Of a stretch of DNA of 64,000 nt, positions 11,004 through 23,092 are shown piece after piece. The position numbers were made by a program, and so were the translations under genes. The stretch comes from Lyophyllum atratum (lineage: Eukaryota > Basidiomycota > Agaricomycetes > Agaricales > Lyophyllaceae): contig JACGCN010000044.1 in NCBI GenBank assembly GCA_014905825.1, positions 62,001 through 126,000 on the forward strand, in the 5' to 3' direction. Under the pieces are notes generated by a model. The model was not told the origin of the DNA. It made no database searches and was given only the letters and a program-made list of their open reading frames with translations. The first letter of the stretch is position 1; each line of letters opens with the position of its first letter.

Positions 11004-13139
11004 ATGCATATCGCAACCGATGAACCAAGTACCGATACTGCACCACTGTCACCAAAATCAGAACACGACTCTGCCCAATCGAAGCCAACAAGACCATTTA
11101 TTCCAGACGGCGGACTCAGAGCATGGAGTACTGTGGTCGGCGCGTACGTCTTTCATTTATCAGATAAACTTGCGAGTCTGAGATTTTATTCATAGCTGGT
11201 TCATGATGTTCGCCACGTTTGGGTAAGTTATCGCTACTGGTGATGTGATGTACGTCTGACCACCTTTGACCTAGCTACCTTAATTCCTTTGGCGTTTATC
11301 AAGGTGGGCTTTAGATGGACTTTGTTCGCTGCGCCACTTGTAACAAATCTGCTCTACATAGACTTTTACACCCGAAGCTTCCTGTCAAACAACACTCCAA
11401 GCAGGATATCGTATGTCATACTTCCTTTTTTTTGGTGTTTAACTCATCATTATCCTGCGCTAGTTGGATCGGGAGCTTCCAATTCGCCATGCCATTTGCC
11501 TTTGGAATTGTTTCTGGGAAACTCTTTGATGCTGGACACTTTCATGTATTAGTGGCTACTGGATCCATCATCTTCAGCCTCTCGTGAGCAAGGCGCTCGT
11601 CCCCCGGAAAATAGTTGTGCTGATCTGCTGTGCAGCCTCTTCATGCTCTCGTTAGCTCAACCACACCAGTACTATCAGGTTCGGCTATGATTGTCATGCT
11701 CAGGCTCTTGGTAAGAGTTGATTTCGATATTATCACAGGTATTCCTCAGCCAAGGTGTAGGCATGGGACTTGGGATCGGGCTCACTTTCGTGCCGACGAT
11801 CAGCATCTTGGTGCACCACTTCGAGCGACACCGAGCACTCGCATCAGGAATTGCCCTTAGCGGAAGTTCCATCGGTGCAGTGATTTTCCCAATCAGTTGC
11901 GTATCTCCTTCACTTTTTTGCGAGTCGTTGACTCATCAGCTCAAAATATATTCAGTGATAAAGTGAATCTCGCAGTATCTAGCCTTTTTGTCGCAACTGA
12001 TTCATTTCCAGTCACTTAATTCCAAAAATTGGCTTTGCCCAGGCCGTTCGCGCTACGGCTTACATCGTCTTAGGTTGCGTTATTGTTGCTAATGCCCTTA
12101 TGAGGAGGAACGGGGCCGCCTATAACCTGCGAGGAAAAGTGCCACCTGTAAACGTCGGGAGTTTCTTCACAGATGTACCATATATGGTTGCAGTTTTAGG
12201 GTACGTCTTCACCCCACATTGTGGCGTAATTTCACTCATGATTTTTTTCACCTGGACAGGTGTTTGATAGGGCTCTTCGGTCTCTATTTTCCTGGTACGG
12301 CTGGTGTCTCTAGCTAGCCAGGGCCAAATTACTGATCCTGCCCCAGTTTTCTATCTGCAACTCTACGCTGTTGAACATGCCGGTGTCGGAACTACACTCG
12401 CGTTCTATTCAGTGCGTAGTTTTAATAAAGATGATAATGGCACAAGTCGGCCGACCTTCACAAATAAAGCTTGCGATCTTGAATGCGTCCAGTGCGTTTG
12501 GGCGTGTCGGTGGCAACTTCCTCGCAGATCGTTTTGGTCCATGGAATCTCCAGGTCCCATGTGCCGTCATCACTGCTGCAACTATCTGGGCTGTTTTAGG
12601 AATGTAGGTTGATTTCACTTCATCCGAACAAGCCTCAATGGTAATGATCCGCTCCACATAGAAATAGCTCAGGAACACTCATCGTTGTCAGCGTATTCTA
12701 CGGTCTATTCTCCGGAGCTGGTGAGCTCGAGTAAAGTTGACGTCCCCGTTTAAACTCATATGTGATACAGGACTTTCTTTGTCTGTTGCGGGATGGGCTT
12801 CACTGGCACGGAACCCTCAAGAGGCTGGGTATGTGATTCATGAAACAGTGCTCCTACAGCCAGGCTTTACTGATACCGCCATGATCAGAGCTCGGACAGG
12901 TCTTGCCTTGGCGGTAGGGAGCTTCGGTTTGCTTGGCTCTGCTCCAGCGCAAGGAGCTCTGTTGACACACCAATTCAAGTGGATCCAGCCAATTGCCTTC
13001 GCCGGCGTGAGTCCCTAGTTATGCGGACCACTTAAAAGCCAGCTAACCATCCTCACAGACTCTAACGATTTGCAGCAGCGTTTTATTCTTTATCACGAGA
13101 ATGCTCCTTGCAAGGGAGCGTGGCACGCAGAAAGTTTGA
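11004..13139 (+). CDS. MFS transporter, monocarboxylate (MCT/Mch) type
   Basis: Multi-exon plus-strand gene for a twelve-helix plasma or organelle membrane porter. After a polar N terminus comes the MCT signature PDGGLRAW leading into helix 1. Then follow AWFMMFATFG, YLNSFGVYQ, WIGSFQFAMPFAFGIVSG, GVGMGLGIGLTFVPTIS, HHFERHRALASGIALSGSS (the loop between helices 4 and 5), HLIPKIGFAQAVRATAYIV, LYFPVFYLQLYA, LNASSAFGRVGGNFLADRFG, FSGAGLSLSVAGWASL and TGLALAVGSFGLLGS. It ends ARERGTQKV at 13139. Introns are 45-90 nt. The junction after GAVIFPIS (about 11895-12013) could not be placed with certainty, because no simple donor restores the frame into HLIPKIGF; this may be a mis-called border or a real lesion. 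Family members move monocarboxylates, riboflavin or unknown solutes, so the substrate cannot be given. Confidence 0.9.
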
Positions 13140-13821
13140 TATGCCCATGTAATGGAATTTATCCACGCGCTGGAGGCACTACTTTACCAATAATTCACAT
13201 ACACTGATACAGACTAATCTGCCTACATTATGCTGTTAGTGAGTAGTAAAAACCACAGAAGCAGGAATGAGAGCACCTGCCAACAGTGAAGGCCACAAAT
13301 ACGACACAGGAGTCATGGTATCGACGAGCCTCTCCTAAATAGGTAAACACAATGCGGATAGCTGGGCAAAGTCAGAAACAGCTCATTTGCGTGTTCTGAG
13401 CTCTCGAGCCGCGTACATCGCCGAGCACGCGCCCGAACCGTCAAGCACGTCCTCCTGCTGGAGGAACTCTGGCTGTGTTGTAAGGACATCTTTGTCCCTG
13501 CCGCATCCAACAGAGAGCTCAATTCCGCATGCTCCGTTGCAAGGCGTACGTTCTTGGTTATCCGTTGATGCAAAATCATGCAAGCAAAGGTGCTCGTCCA
13601 TACCTACTTGCTCAACACTAGAGTCAATCCTGGCCGGCAACGTTGGCGCAATCACGGTGCGGGTGCCGCCGCGCTTGCCCATGTACCGAGACGTTGCGAG
13701 TGCCTACCATTCAGTGATCAGCTGTAGATCGTGTGGGTTGTAATAAATGAGTTTTAAATAGCACTGCTCCAATGGGTATACGCGAAAGGTTGTGGGTGAA
13801 CCGCATCCGCGAAAGACACGA
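13140..13821. other. Intergenic region between convergent genes
   Basis: 3' flanks of the transporter (plus) and the aspartic protease (minus). A minus-strand ATG frame of 99 codons at 13682-13383 contains six cysteines, but it has no hydrophobic signal and no family resemblance. I regard it as unproven. Confidence 0.45.
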
Positions 13822-16157
13822 CTACGTAAATGAAAGGATATCTGCGAAATAGACCAATGTCCATGAGGTGATCAAGCATGGAAGAACAGCCGCCAGTGTT
13901 GTTGTACGAAGAGACGACCCTGCGTTCCACCCCGGAGGGACACCAAGCGTGACAGAAGGCTCGGCCAATGTGGACGTCGAAGTGACGACGAAACCAGCCG
14001 AATTCGTCAGGATAAACGTCATAAGGGTCGGAGAGGGTGTGATGAGGGGCAATGCAGAGGCATTGAACATGCTCTGCGGTCCGAGTATGGGGCTATACGT
14101 GCTCGTCGCAAGGTCAGACGACACGATGCCCTTAGGCGCGTGGCTGACAGACGTATTGAATGCATAGGGAGGTGTAGTGAATGTCGGTGTAGGAATGAGA
14201 AAGTTTGGTAGTGTGGTAGGGACAGTGGCAGAGAGAGATGATAATACTGATGCAATAGAGTCCGGAGTGTCCGGGATGTCTGTGGTGTTATACAATGGAT
14301 AAAGTCCAATCAATGGTGACTCTTTCCTGTTGATACCGTAACTAGATTGTTTGTGAGTCAAATATTCGGTGAAGTGAACGTCGGTAGCTGTACCTATATA
14401 TGGAATATACGGTTCGGAGAAAAGCCGCGCCTTAGGTCAAAGAATGGGTCACCGCCAATTGCACATTGTACGGCAACAAGCTTACCTATTTGCCAGTCGA
14501 TTCCATCCGCACTTGGTGGGAACGCCCGAGGCCATGATAAACAAATGTTCGGATTTCCCGAGGCAGGGCCAATGATGTAGTCAGACGGGTGCAAAACGTA
14601 GCTTCGCGTCCTAAGAGTGAAGTTTAGACATGGTGAATAGACCTTCAAGGTGGTTACTCACCCAAACGTGAACGACATGGGTACAACAGTGTCGCACGGG
14701 ATTGCCCATTGCCCTGCTGTTCGGAGTGAGAACATAAATTGTTATAGGTAGATAGGATGCACATACTGGAATCGACTATGCGTGCGCCGTCGATCGCGGA
14801 AAACAGTCGAGCTACCTAAAGAGGTCAGACCGTGAACACCGAACATTACTAAATGCAAGTGGCATACATCTTGAATTGGGCCATATATTCCTGGTGATCC
14901 ACTACGAGATAGAATGTGAGCATAAGTAAAGAGAAACCAAGAAGCTAAACTGACATGTCAAGCAACGCCAATGTAGCGTTGCGCGTAACGTTAGGATACG
15001 TGGGAGTGGGTTCGAATTCAGTCCCGTTAACCTTTTACTATGAATCAGCACAAGGCCCCAATGTGATACCTTTACGCACAGAGAAGCCGGACATCGGGAT
15101 CGTCCATTGAAGGTAACTCGAAACGTTACTCTCCGCACCAAATGGAGCAAAGTCGACGACATGGTTCCAGCTGATGAGGCTGGCATTTTTGACCACCGAA
15201 GCATCAACGGCGCCTTAAAGAAGGAAAAGGCGTGAGCCATAAACCTGTAATCCAATAAGAAACTTACCTATGGTGAGTGTACCACTTGCATTCCTCGTCA
15301 AACTCAACCCAAACAGGGGATATTCTAAAAGCCCTTGCTGCGCCAAAGACACCAGAAAAGGCGTTGCTTTGCGAGGTCAGTATTAGAAGCGGTGTTGAAA
15401 GACATGCGATCGTTCAGGTGCTTACAATTTGTCACCACATCAGGTATTGAGGATAATCTTGGGAATCCAAGCCCCATAATGCCACTCATTTGGTCGACCA
15501 TCGTCACGTTGGAATCTGTCACTAAGCCTGTTCGAGACGTAAGACACTGCATGTACTTGGAGGATTCCAGATTACTCGCCAAATGCTTGGTTTGCAAGAG
15601 TCATATTGGATATATGAACGCTTTCCTTGGCCACGAAACCTGACGCGACTTCAGGACGCCAGTTAGCCACGCCATGTGCCTAACTCTATTCGAAAAAAAC
15701 ACGTACCCGTTCCATCTAAGTAACTAGCCCTGAAGGAGGTAGAATTGCCATTGACTGTCGTAAAGGTTGGACTTGGGTAGGTGCGAGGGTATCGAGGTAC
15801 AGTGCTACAGGCCTTAGTATGACAGTCCGAGGAAACAATCCATAGATCTGATGACGCGGTATCGAGGGCGACCCGAAAACTGATCTCTCCGACGTCGATG
15901 ACAGAGAAGTACGACCTGCGCAGTCAGTCAGTCAAAATGCTTGCATCACGAGAAATCGAAACGGACTGCCTATCGCTAGACATTGCCACCGGGGTAAGTC
16001 CAGCACGGACGGTTCCATTTACTCCAACATCTCGAGGCGAGTAAATATGTAGAGGGAGTGTGATAGGATCTGAACGCGGTACTAAATGAGGCACGGAGGC
16101 TTCTGCGGAAATAAAAAAGAATCCAAGGAAAGTGAGGAGCGCGGTCGAGGACCACAT
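13822..16157 (-). CDS. Pepsin-like aspartic protease with GPI/membrane-type C terminus, altered active-site motifs
   Basis: Secreted A1-family protein assembled from about ten exons. An N-terminal signal peptide (MWSSTALLTFLGFFFISAEA) is followed by a propeptide-like region. The first lobe reads FRVALDTASSDLWIVSSDC and the second LALLDIGSPGIYGP. The usual pepsin motifs are DTG in both places, so both aspartates are kept but the neighbours differ (DTA and DIG). Other landmarks: SGIMGLGFPRLS, FLVSLAQQGLLEYPLFGLSL, GQWAIPCDTVVPMSFTFG and GAAFLRTVYSIYS. A long Ser/Thr/Pro-rich stalk leads to a terminal hydrophobic stretch (TTTLAAVLPCLITSWTLVYF), suggesting a GPI or membrane anchor at the cell surface. 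Two introns use GC donors (15969-15916 and 15579-15528). Family certain; whether it is an active protease is open. Confidence 0.9.
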
Positions 16158-16625
16158 TTCGTGTTAGTGTGCGGGCCTATGAAAACATGCAGAAGATGGC
16201 GGCGGTGGAAACGTAGCAGAGGAGGAAGGGAGGAAATAAAAGATGACGGCACAAGCAACGGGTCAGGAACCGTCGATCAGTGTTGTGTGGTAGCAACAGT
16301 CAACAACAAAGCGAGCCTGAAGGACAAAGCTCGCCACTCTAGTCCGTCAGTCAACCCCAGTGTACAGACTTCATAAATGAGATTGTGTTCCAGGATAAGA
16401 ACAGCAATCAACTTGACAAAAACAACATTTTAGAGGCGCCTGTACTCGGCTAGCTACATAGTTGGAATGATACATCCGGTGAATGAGAAAACTTGAAGAG
16501 ACACGAGAGAACGAACGAGAGATTGAGGACTAGGAAAACAGCACGCGTACGGGAGGGGTGGCGCAAAAATGATATAGAGAATGAAATATCAAGGGCGTTA
16601 AGGATAATATAAAGGGCCATACAGG
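16158..16625. other. Promoter of the aspartic protease and 3' flank of the Ras-GAP
   Basis: No gene seen. The part next to 16157 is the protease 5' flank; the part next to 16626 is the Ras-GAP 3' flank. Confidence 0.6.
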
Positions 16626-19421
16626 TCATCGCTTAGCAAAGACCTTCTTCAGGAGCCCCAGTACCTTGGGGACGTTGAGTTGAACGTATTCAAGGTCCAA
16701 CAGATGCTTGTTGTCTTTTTGCTGTGAAAAAATGTTGAGATGAGGATAGTGCTCGGCCACTTAAATAGAAACGCCCTACCTTCTCAAGCAAGTCATCGAT
16801 CTTGAGATCCATCTCGAGGATGGCCTTCTCGCGACCCTTATAGTGAAGGGCGATGATAAATGTACCCGGCGTCGGCGAGGTAATGTTGAAATAAATATTG
16901 GGGCGTCTGAAAGCCTTTGAGTACACGTTGAAGTTGGGTATCTTGAACCACATACCTATTGTCTGGAACGTTACTCTCCACGATAATACCCTCCTTCTCC
17001 AGTTGTGCGTGGGTAAACCTGTATGGGCCAAGGACCACGGCCTTAACAGGCTTCTTCTCCTTGCCACCAACAGTGACAACCCCGACTCCCGTGGTGCTGC
17101 CTTTATCTTTCGACGCAGTGAGACGTACATTCTGGAGGTACGCCTTGTACTGCTCGAGCTGCGAACGCATGTAGTTGTTGTGGTCGCAGATTGTCTTGTA
17201 CACTGCCTCCAGGGACTTCGTTTCGAGCACGACTTTCTCCCGCAGATTTCCCAAATGCACTAGCTCCGCTGCCACCTCTTCCTGCATTAGCTTATACCCG
17301 TCGGACTGTTCCACAATCTTCAATTCCTCCAGTTCCCGCAGCATCTCCTTGACCTTGATGCCCTTGCGCACAAGCACGGCGTCCTTCGTCGTAGCTGCTC
17401 GTTCGGCAATAGCAGCGAGGTTATACGGACGCTTCTCAGCCGCGTGTGGTATGGAACGAATGAGTTGAACGAAGATAGACTTGGTCTCCATGTAGAGCAT
17501 GTCGCTTGATGACACGGAGTCCATGAGCGCACTCTGAATGTCTTGGACAGGTGTCTCCCAGCGACTGTACAGATTGAGTTCGATGGTTCGGTTTTCCTTC
17601 CGGGGTACTTGGGGCGGGGCGGGTCCCAGTTCATCGGTGAGAATGCGCAGATGTTGTTTATCGTTAGGGGACTGTGGTCCATTGAGCATTCGAACACGAC
17701 GGTGAGTAGATAATAGAACACACCAGCGTTTCAATGTGTTGCAGAATTAGGGAATGAGTATTGTACAACTCGTTCATGGTGATGTGAATCATGAGATCTT
17801 TTTTGGACAGCGCCATGTATTGATCCATCTGCGTGGCAATATGAGTACGTATGTTTCGCGACTAATGGATTAGAACGAACCTCAAGCGTATCGTAGAAGT
17901 CACCAACTTCACAAAGATTGTTCAGGAACTGGTTGATTCGTGCCTTGTTGTTCTCAACGAAGGGGTTGAGCGTCATCATATACGCCTCCTTCGCGTAAGA
18001 AGGCTTGTTTGCCAAATTCTGCAGCATTTTGGCAATCTGGTATTTTAATGAGAACCTGGGCTTGAACATGGACAAAGTGCTAAGCTCACCAGAGTCAGCG
18101 TCCGCCGAGGATGCTTGGCCGGAACGCCTTCGACTAACATATACGCCTGAGGCGTGACAATAGCGGGATTGATGAACCGAAGGAAGAAGAAGCCACCAAT
18201 AAGGGAACAAATGGCATAATCGGTTGCCTCGGGGTATTTGCGCTGGAAAGCCACAGTGCATATTAGCTGCTATGTCACGACAGCTGAAGATGCTGAGACT
18301 AACCCGAGTCAGACTCCGAATTTGTTTACAAATCCACCGGATACCATACGGTACACTCTCCATACTCTCAATTATCGTGAGGAGGAAACTGTTCGCAATT
18401 TCCATGAGCATTGTGAGTCGGGGGGCGATAATCGCTTGCACGTCTGCATTTTCAGCCGCGACCTCCGGGGCGACCCCACGAGGGAGATTAGGTGGAAGGG
18501 TTCCAGTCTCTTCCTCAATTTGATTAATCATTTGTTCGTATACCTACCATCGTCGTTTAGCAGACTTCACCGTATGAAGAAAGTCGAATTCACCTTGACA
18601 GGATTAATTTCAAGATTAAGATCCTTATGTTCAATCAAACTGTTGATACGTTCAGCCAGGACACTCTTGAGGTAGCTTTGGCCGGGGCCGCGGCGGGTAT
18701 ATGTCGTCATCATGCGCGAGACGGGAGTGTTGGCGCGGAGTAGGGACCCGAATTCGGTGGCCGTTTCGAATTGGGCGGATAGCACGGACTGGAACATCGT
18801 GAGGAGAAGATGCTCTTCCCTGCTTTCGTACTGGTTTCCGTATAAGGTAAACATGACGGTTTGTAGAAGGGTGTCGATTTCGGAGAGCGAGACAAGCCGA
18901 CATAGAGCTGCAACATGTCGAGGCTCGGATTGCAGGAGGAAGAAAAGATTGGAGTACTGCTGGATACGACGGTCGTCAGGGTAGTGTCCCTCGGTAGGGT
19001 CGACATCCTCGAGCGTCCTCTCAACCTCGCGTTGCTATATCGGAACCATACGTCAGGAACATCTCCTAAATCGACGCAGAAACGCACTTCATCCAATGCC
19101 ATCCTATTCTGAATTAAGAGCGCAATCCGAGAATCGAGGTAACGGACGTCGCGTTCAAGAACGAAGTTCTTCTTGCTCTGCGCGGAGATTTTCCCCTTCA
19201 GATCCCTCAGACGTTTCTGGGCTAACAGAGCAGGCAAGTGTCAGTTCCATGTTGAGAAAACATGGACGTAACAACGTACCTCTGGCCAAGTCGTCTTCGA
19301 CTTCTACATCTTGCTCTGCTGCCATACTGAACAGTGCGGTAACACTGTAGCGGTTGGTATTTCTGTTCGTGAGCCGGCGAGAGGACATGCCTCCGGGCGA
19401 TACAGGCTCCTGATAAGCCAT
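16626..19421 (-). CDS. Ras GTPase-activating protein, Gap1/Sar1 (IQGAP-related) type
   Basis: Stimulates GTP hydrolysis on Ras and so switches Ras signalling off at the membrane. Start ATG 19421 ([17 protein letters not shown]) opens a short N-terminal region with a basic helical stretch ([19 protein letters not shown]). The RasGAP domain shows [20 protein letters not shown], where the Arg of LLRAN sits at the arginine-finger position, and [19 protein letters not shown], the diagnostic FLR..N/PA block. The C-terminal RasGAP_C region follows ([20 protein letters not shown]) and ends [15 protein letters not shown] at 16626. Multiple short introns interrupt it. Domain order and content match fission yeast Gap1/Sar1, not p120GAP or neurofibromin. 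The start is well placed and the gene looks intact. Confidence 0.93.
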
Positions 19422-21526
19422 GATGGTCGTTTAGAAGGTGGAGAAGATCAGGTCTTGGGGTGTTATCTGTGAATTATTGTGGAATGGTTGGTTTAGGCTG
19501 CAACTTGAGATGTTGGAGCTAACTGAGGCAGCACCAGCGCTTTCAGTCCAGCAACAGCGTAAGGGTAAGGAAGGTATATGGGAAAGGCACTGGCCCAGGA
19601 GGGAGGGGGTATCAAGAAGAACAGGAGAGATGGTGGACAAGAAGGAGAACCGATCGAAACTGTGCGACTACACGACTGATGCGACTGCCGCTGCATTTCG
19701 GCTTCTTCCTGATCAACCACCATGTCTCACCGCAAATTCTTGTTCTGGAATTCATATTCGTGTACACTACAGCTTTCCTGAGCCTCTTATGCTGAGCGCA
19801 AATCGTCATGATGGGCAGACATGATTACACTCCTAGGTGTCGTAACACTTTGTCAAATAAAACAATTGGATCACTTTTCCCAACTGTCAATGTCATTTCA
19901 GGACATTTCTTTTTCAGGTCTCGTTTGGAGCACACTAAACTTGAACGGGCCGCGGGCCTTGTGCGATTCAGCCATCCCAGCTAACTCCGTCTCCATAATT
20001 CCTTTGGATCATCAACGCAAGTGGCCGAAGAGAATTTCTTAACGACTCATCGTCTCGCCGAGCTCAAGCGTGAAGATGATGCCCAGTATGGGTACTTCAA
20101 CATTTTTCCTCCTGGTGTGTCATTCAACCTTCTGTAGGCTTCTTTCTCCAGCTTTCTCCTCGCCCACGTTCCTTTGTTCCGTTCGTTCTTCATCATTTGA
20201 GGTTCAAGCATGGTACATGCACGACATAATATACTTCTTCCTCCTCGTCACCCGCATTGGGTAGTTCCGTTCGTTACTCCATCATTTTGGACCTGCAAGA
20301 CATAACCTGCTCTCGCTAACCCTTATCTGCGTAACAATTGACGCTGAGCCTCGTGTGGCTGAGGCCAGTAGTATGTTGTCTTCGCCATCTTCCCCCACTC
20401 TTCTCCCGCACCTCGTGGTAACCCCACAAAATGTTCATCCCGCATCACGGACTCTTATGTCCTATTTATGAAATCTGTGACCATGATGCAGTCGGTTTCG
20501 TTATGCCTTCAAATAAGGTTGAATATCGTATCACTTCAAGCGAACCCATGATTATCAACCTGCAGGTAGATACACTAACCTGGTCTCTTTGCAAGAGTTG
20601 CCATGACCGCGGGTCATGAGGGTTATGTCGATATGTGCGTTGGACTCTCCACCATCGTTCGGCGAAATCGCTCTGTATGACTCACCATAGCCCTCAGGCC
20701 TCAGATCAGTCAACTCCTCGGTATAAGCGATGATGACCATGATCATCAGGTGTCTGGCGGATCGCCGCCAGGCCGGGACCTTCACGGGGTCTGAATCTTC
20801 GTACTACCCAGAACGTTTCACGCTGAAAGTATACCTTATACTAACGTTCATGGCGGTATATGAACAGGACCCTGCCAACGAACCCTTCCCGACCCCGAGG
20901 TTCAAGGCCTGACTGTTTTTGGGGGTCTTACTGAAGTTTTTGAGGCATTGTCTGGCCCGCGGCACATTGGAATGCTTATCTGGGCTGTGTCCGGGCCGTC
21001 AAAGAATCAATGGTCTTTGACCCTGAACTGAAGAAAAATAGAGATAGGATACCGAATCCGAACCGGATCATAAGGCCTCAGGCTTCTACTTATGGTCTGT
21101 ATGCTAGACGTGGAGATGCATTACGCTCGAAAGAAATTCCCGAAAATCTCTTATGGTAAGTATGTACCACCTTCCGCCGATCGACGTCGTTACGCCTCCA
21201 TCGCATATCCCCTAGTGTACTAGCGTTGTTACTAGAAATGAATCATGCGCGAGGAGACATGGCAAGCCTAGAGCTGCGATCCTAGCAGCTCGGACGTGTT
21301 TTTTTATGTGATTAGAGCTGTCACTGTCGTATGACGTAGACGCGGCTTGGTAAAAAGTACATGATATGTGACTAAAACGGGGTTAGGTAGAAGATTTGAG
21401 ATCAAGTATCATAGATGTTCTGCACTATAGAGATATTAGGGGCATTACGAACGGAAGGCATTAGCACAAGACAAACATGCGACATGGTAGTATGGAACTG
21501 AAAGAAAATGACAGAGGCCAATTCCG
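19422..21526. other. Long intergenic region with possible gene remnants
   Basis: No intact gene recognised. Two coding-like patches stand out on the plus strand. Around 19990-20124 an open stretch contains TTHRLAELKREDDAQYGYFN. At 20944-21155 an open stretch contains MVFDPELKKNRDRIPNPNR and ends exactly at a strong donor (gtaagtat). A second frame overlapping the latter (about 20870-21031) reads GGLTEVFEALSGPRHIGML. Together they look like a decayed gene. A 7-bp perfect hairpin followed by seven T lies at 21271-21305. Confidence 0.4.
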
Positions 21527-22172
21527 TTATTCATCGGGCTTGACACGGTCGGAAGGGAAATTTTCTTCTCGATCCATCCGCGCACCAGGTAGCCCATAGC
21601 GAACCTTATAACCCCAGTTCGTGAGCTGCGAAAAGTATCCTTCAGTAAGTGCTCTAAGGCAGGTAGGACCATACGTTTGCCTACATACCATGCCAGTAGC
21701 CTTAAGTACTGCGAGGACCACACCACAGACCCAACCCCTCGACTCTATATGTACCAGGACATAATCATTCTGTTCAGGTCATGTCAATAATAGGAATTGA
21801 ACAAGATTCACGAAGGGAACTGACCGTCAGGAGTTGGCGGAGCTATGGCGCTGGTTAAGAAGGATAAGAGCACAAGAGTATCCATGAACTCACCGGGGGG
21901 GAGGTCGTTACACTGCTGCCCCCGCCTCCTCGAAGTTGCTGCTGGGACTGTCGGGGTGGGTAACCCAAAGTTTTGGCGGGATACTCAGGAGGAGGAGGAA
22001 GTTGCGCTGGTCGTTGTGGCGCCGGTGGGGGAGGCTGGCCGCCGTAGCCCTGGTTAGGCGGAGGGTAATAGCCACCAGGAGGGGGGCCATAGCCACTGTC
22101 GGATTGGTTGTAGCCACCTCTGGGAGGGTTGTAACCATCGCCATTTCCCGAGTAGTACGGTGAGTTAGACAT
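21527..22172 (-). CDS. Small Gly/Pro/Tyr-rich basidiomycete protein of unknown function
   Basis: ATG 22172 opens MSNSPYYSGNGDG and a disordered tract of GYGPPPGGYYPPP-type repeats with PPPPAPQRP. This is joined by short introns to a conserved-looking C-terminal part: NDYVLVHIESRGWVCGVVLA, then LTNWGYKVRYGLPG and a charged end DRVKPDE with stop at 21527. The total is about 150 residues. The last two exons show good splice sites and phase. The C-terminal part resembles a small beta-barrel, but I cannot name a family. An in-frame ATG at 22238 would add 22 residues; the shorter start is preferred because it begins the repeat region cleanly. Internal splice choice around 21780-21900 is uncertain. 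Confidence 0.6.
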
Positions 22173-23092
22173 ACAGAAAGCAAGAGAGTGATGACGGGAA
22201 ATTTGTTGGGAGACGTCCACTTTGATGGATTCCTTCATGGTATTTATGTCCTATCGGTTTCTTCGGGATGGAATGGAGCCAACGGCCAGGCTTCGAACAA
22301 ACAGCATTCCATGGAAGTCGCCGGAGGTATGGCCTGAGTTAGGATGGACTTCATCCAGATCAGGTATTGACACGAGGCGAATGATCCCCTCAGTAATGTG
22401 CAGATCGGGGCAAAGCAATAACATGTGCACAGCATGACATTGCGGCATATCAGGATCGCAGATTCCAAGGGCCAGCGATACTGGTTATGAATGCGTTTCC
22501 AACCTTTGAATCTATGGACGGGTTCTCTTTCGCAACGAGGTGCGCCACATGCAAGGAAAAGTGTCGGCGCCGAGAAGAGGGAAGAACAGGTTAACTAGAA
22601 TAGTCCTATTGACGCGTAGGACATGTGGTCTTCAGGCGCCTTATAGAGCGGCTGGTGTAACCATCCGCTTGCTTTGCGTGATGGTCTTACCCTATCATGT
22701 GCCGCCTTCCTCATGATGTCAGCCAATTTGACGGGAGGAGAAGGTGAGGCAACGGCGGTATCCCGAGAGAGAGGGCCATATTCTCGCTGGCAAGGACCAG
22801 CTGCCAATAGTAGTAAGAGGGAAAGGTGTGATAGATCTGCAATGGCCCATTGATCAAACGATCACTTTCTCACGAGTTGTCGCTGACTTCAATCATCATC
22901 TTCTGAACATCGGGTTGTGGCCTCTTTCAATTTGTGATCCATTGCCCTCTATTTTACCAACGCAGGGTGATCACGGAAGCTTTCGCGTCCCGGGGCATCT
23001 CCTTGAGTTTCTCGTCTATTCGGTCGCGCAGGACCGCATCATCCACTGCTGCCACCGCAAAGTGATCCCCAGCCACTCTTCAATCATCAAGT
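22173..23092. other. Divergent promoter region
   Basis: Spacer between the Gly/Pro/Tyr-rich gene (minus) and palA/Rim20 (plus). A plus-strand frame of about 131 codons (22744-23139) overlaps the palA start and has no family resemblance, so I treat it as non-coding. Nothing else seen. Confidence 0.5.

Noticed and set aside
13383..13682. 99-codon Cys-containing frame between transporter and protease
   Set aside because: No signal peptide, no splice partners, no recognisable family; compatible with a chance frame.
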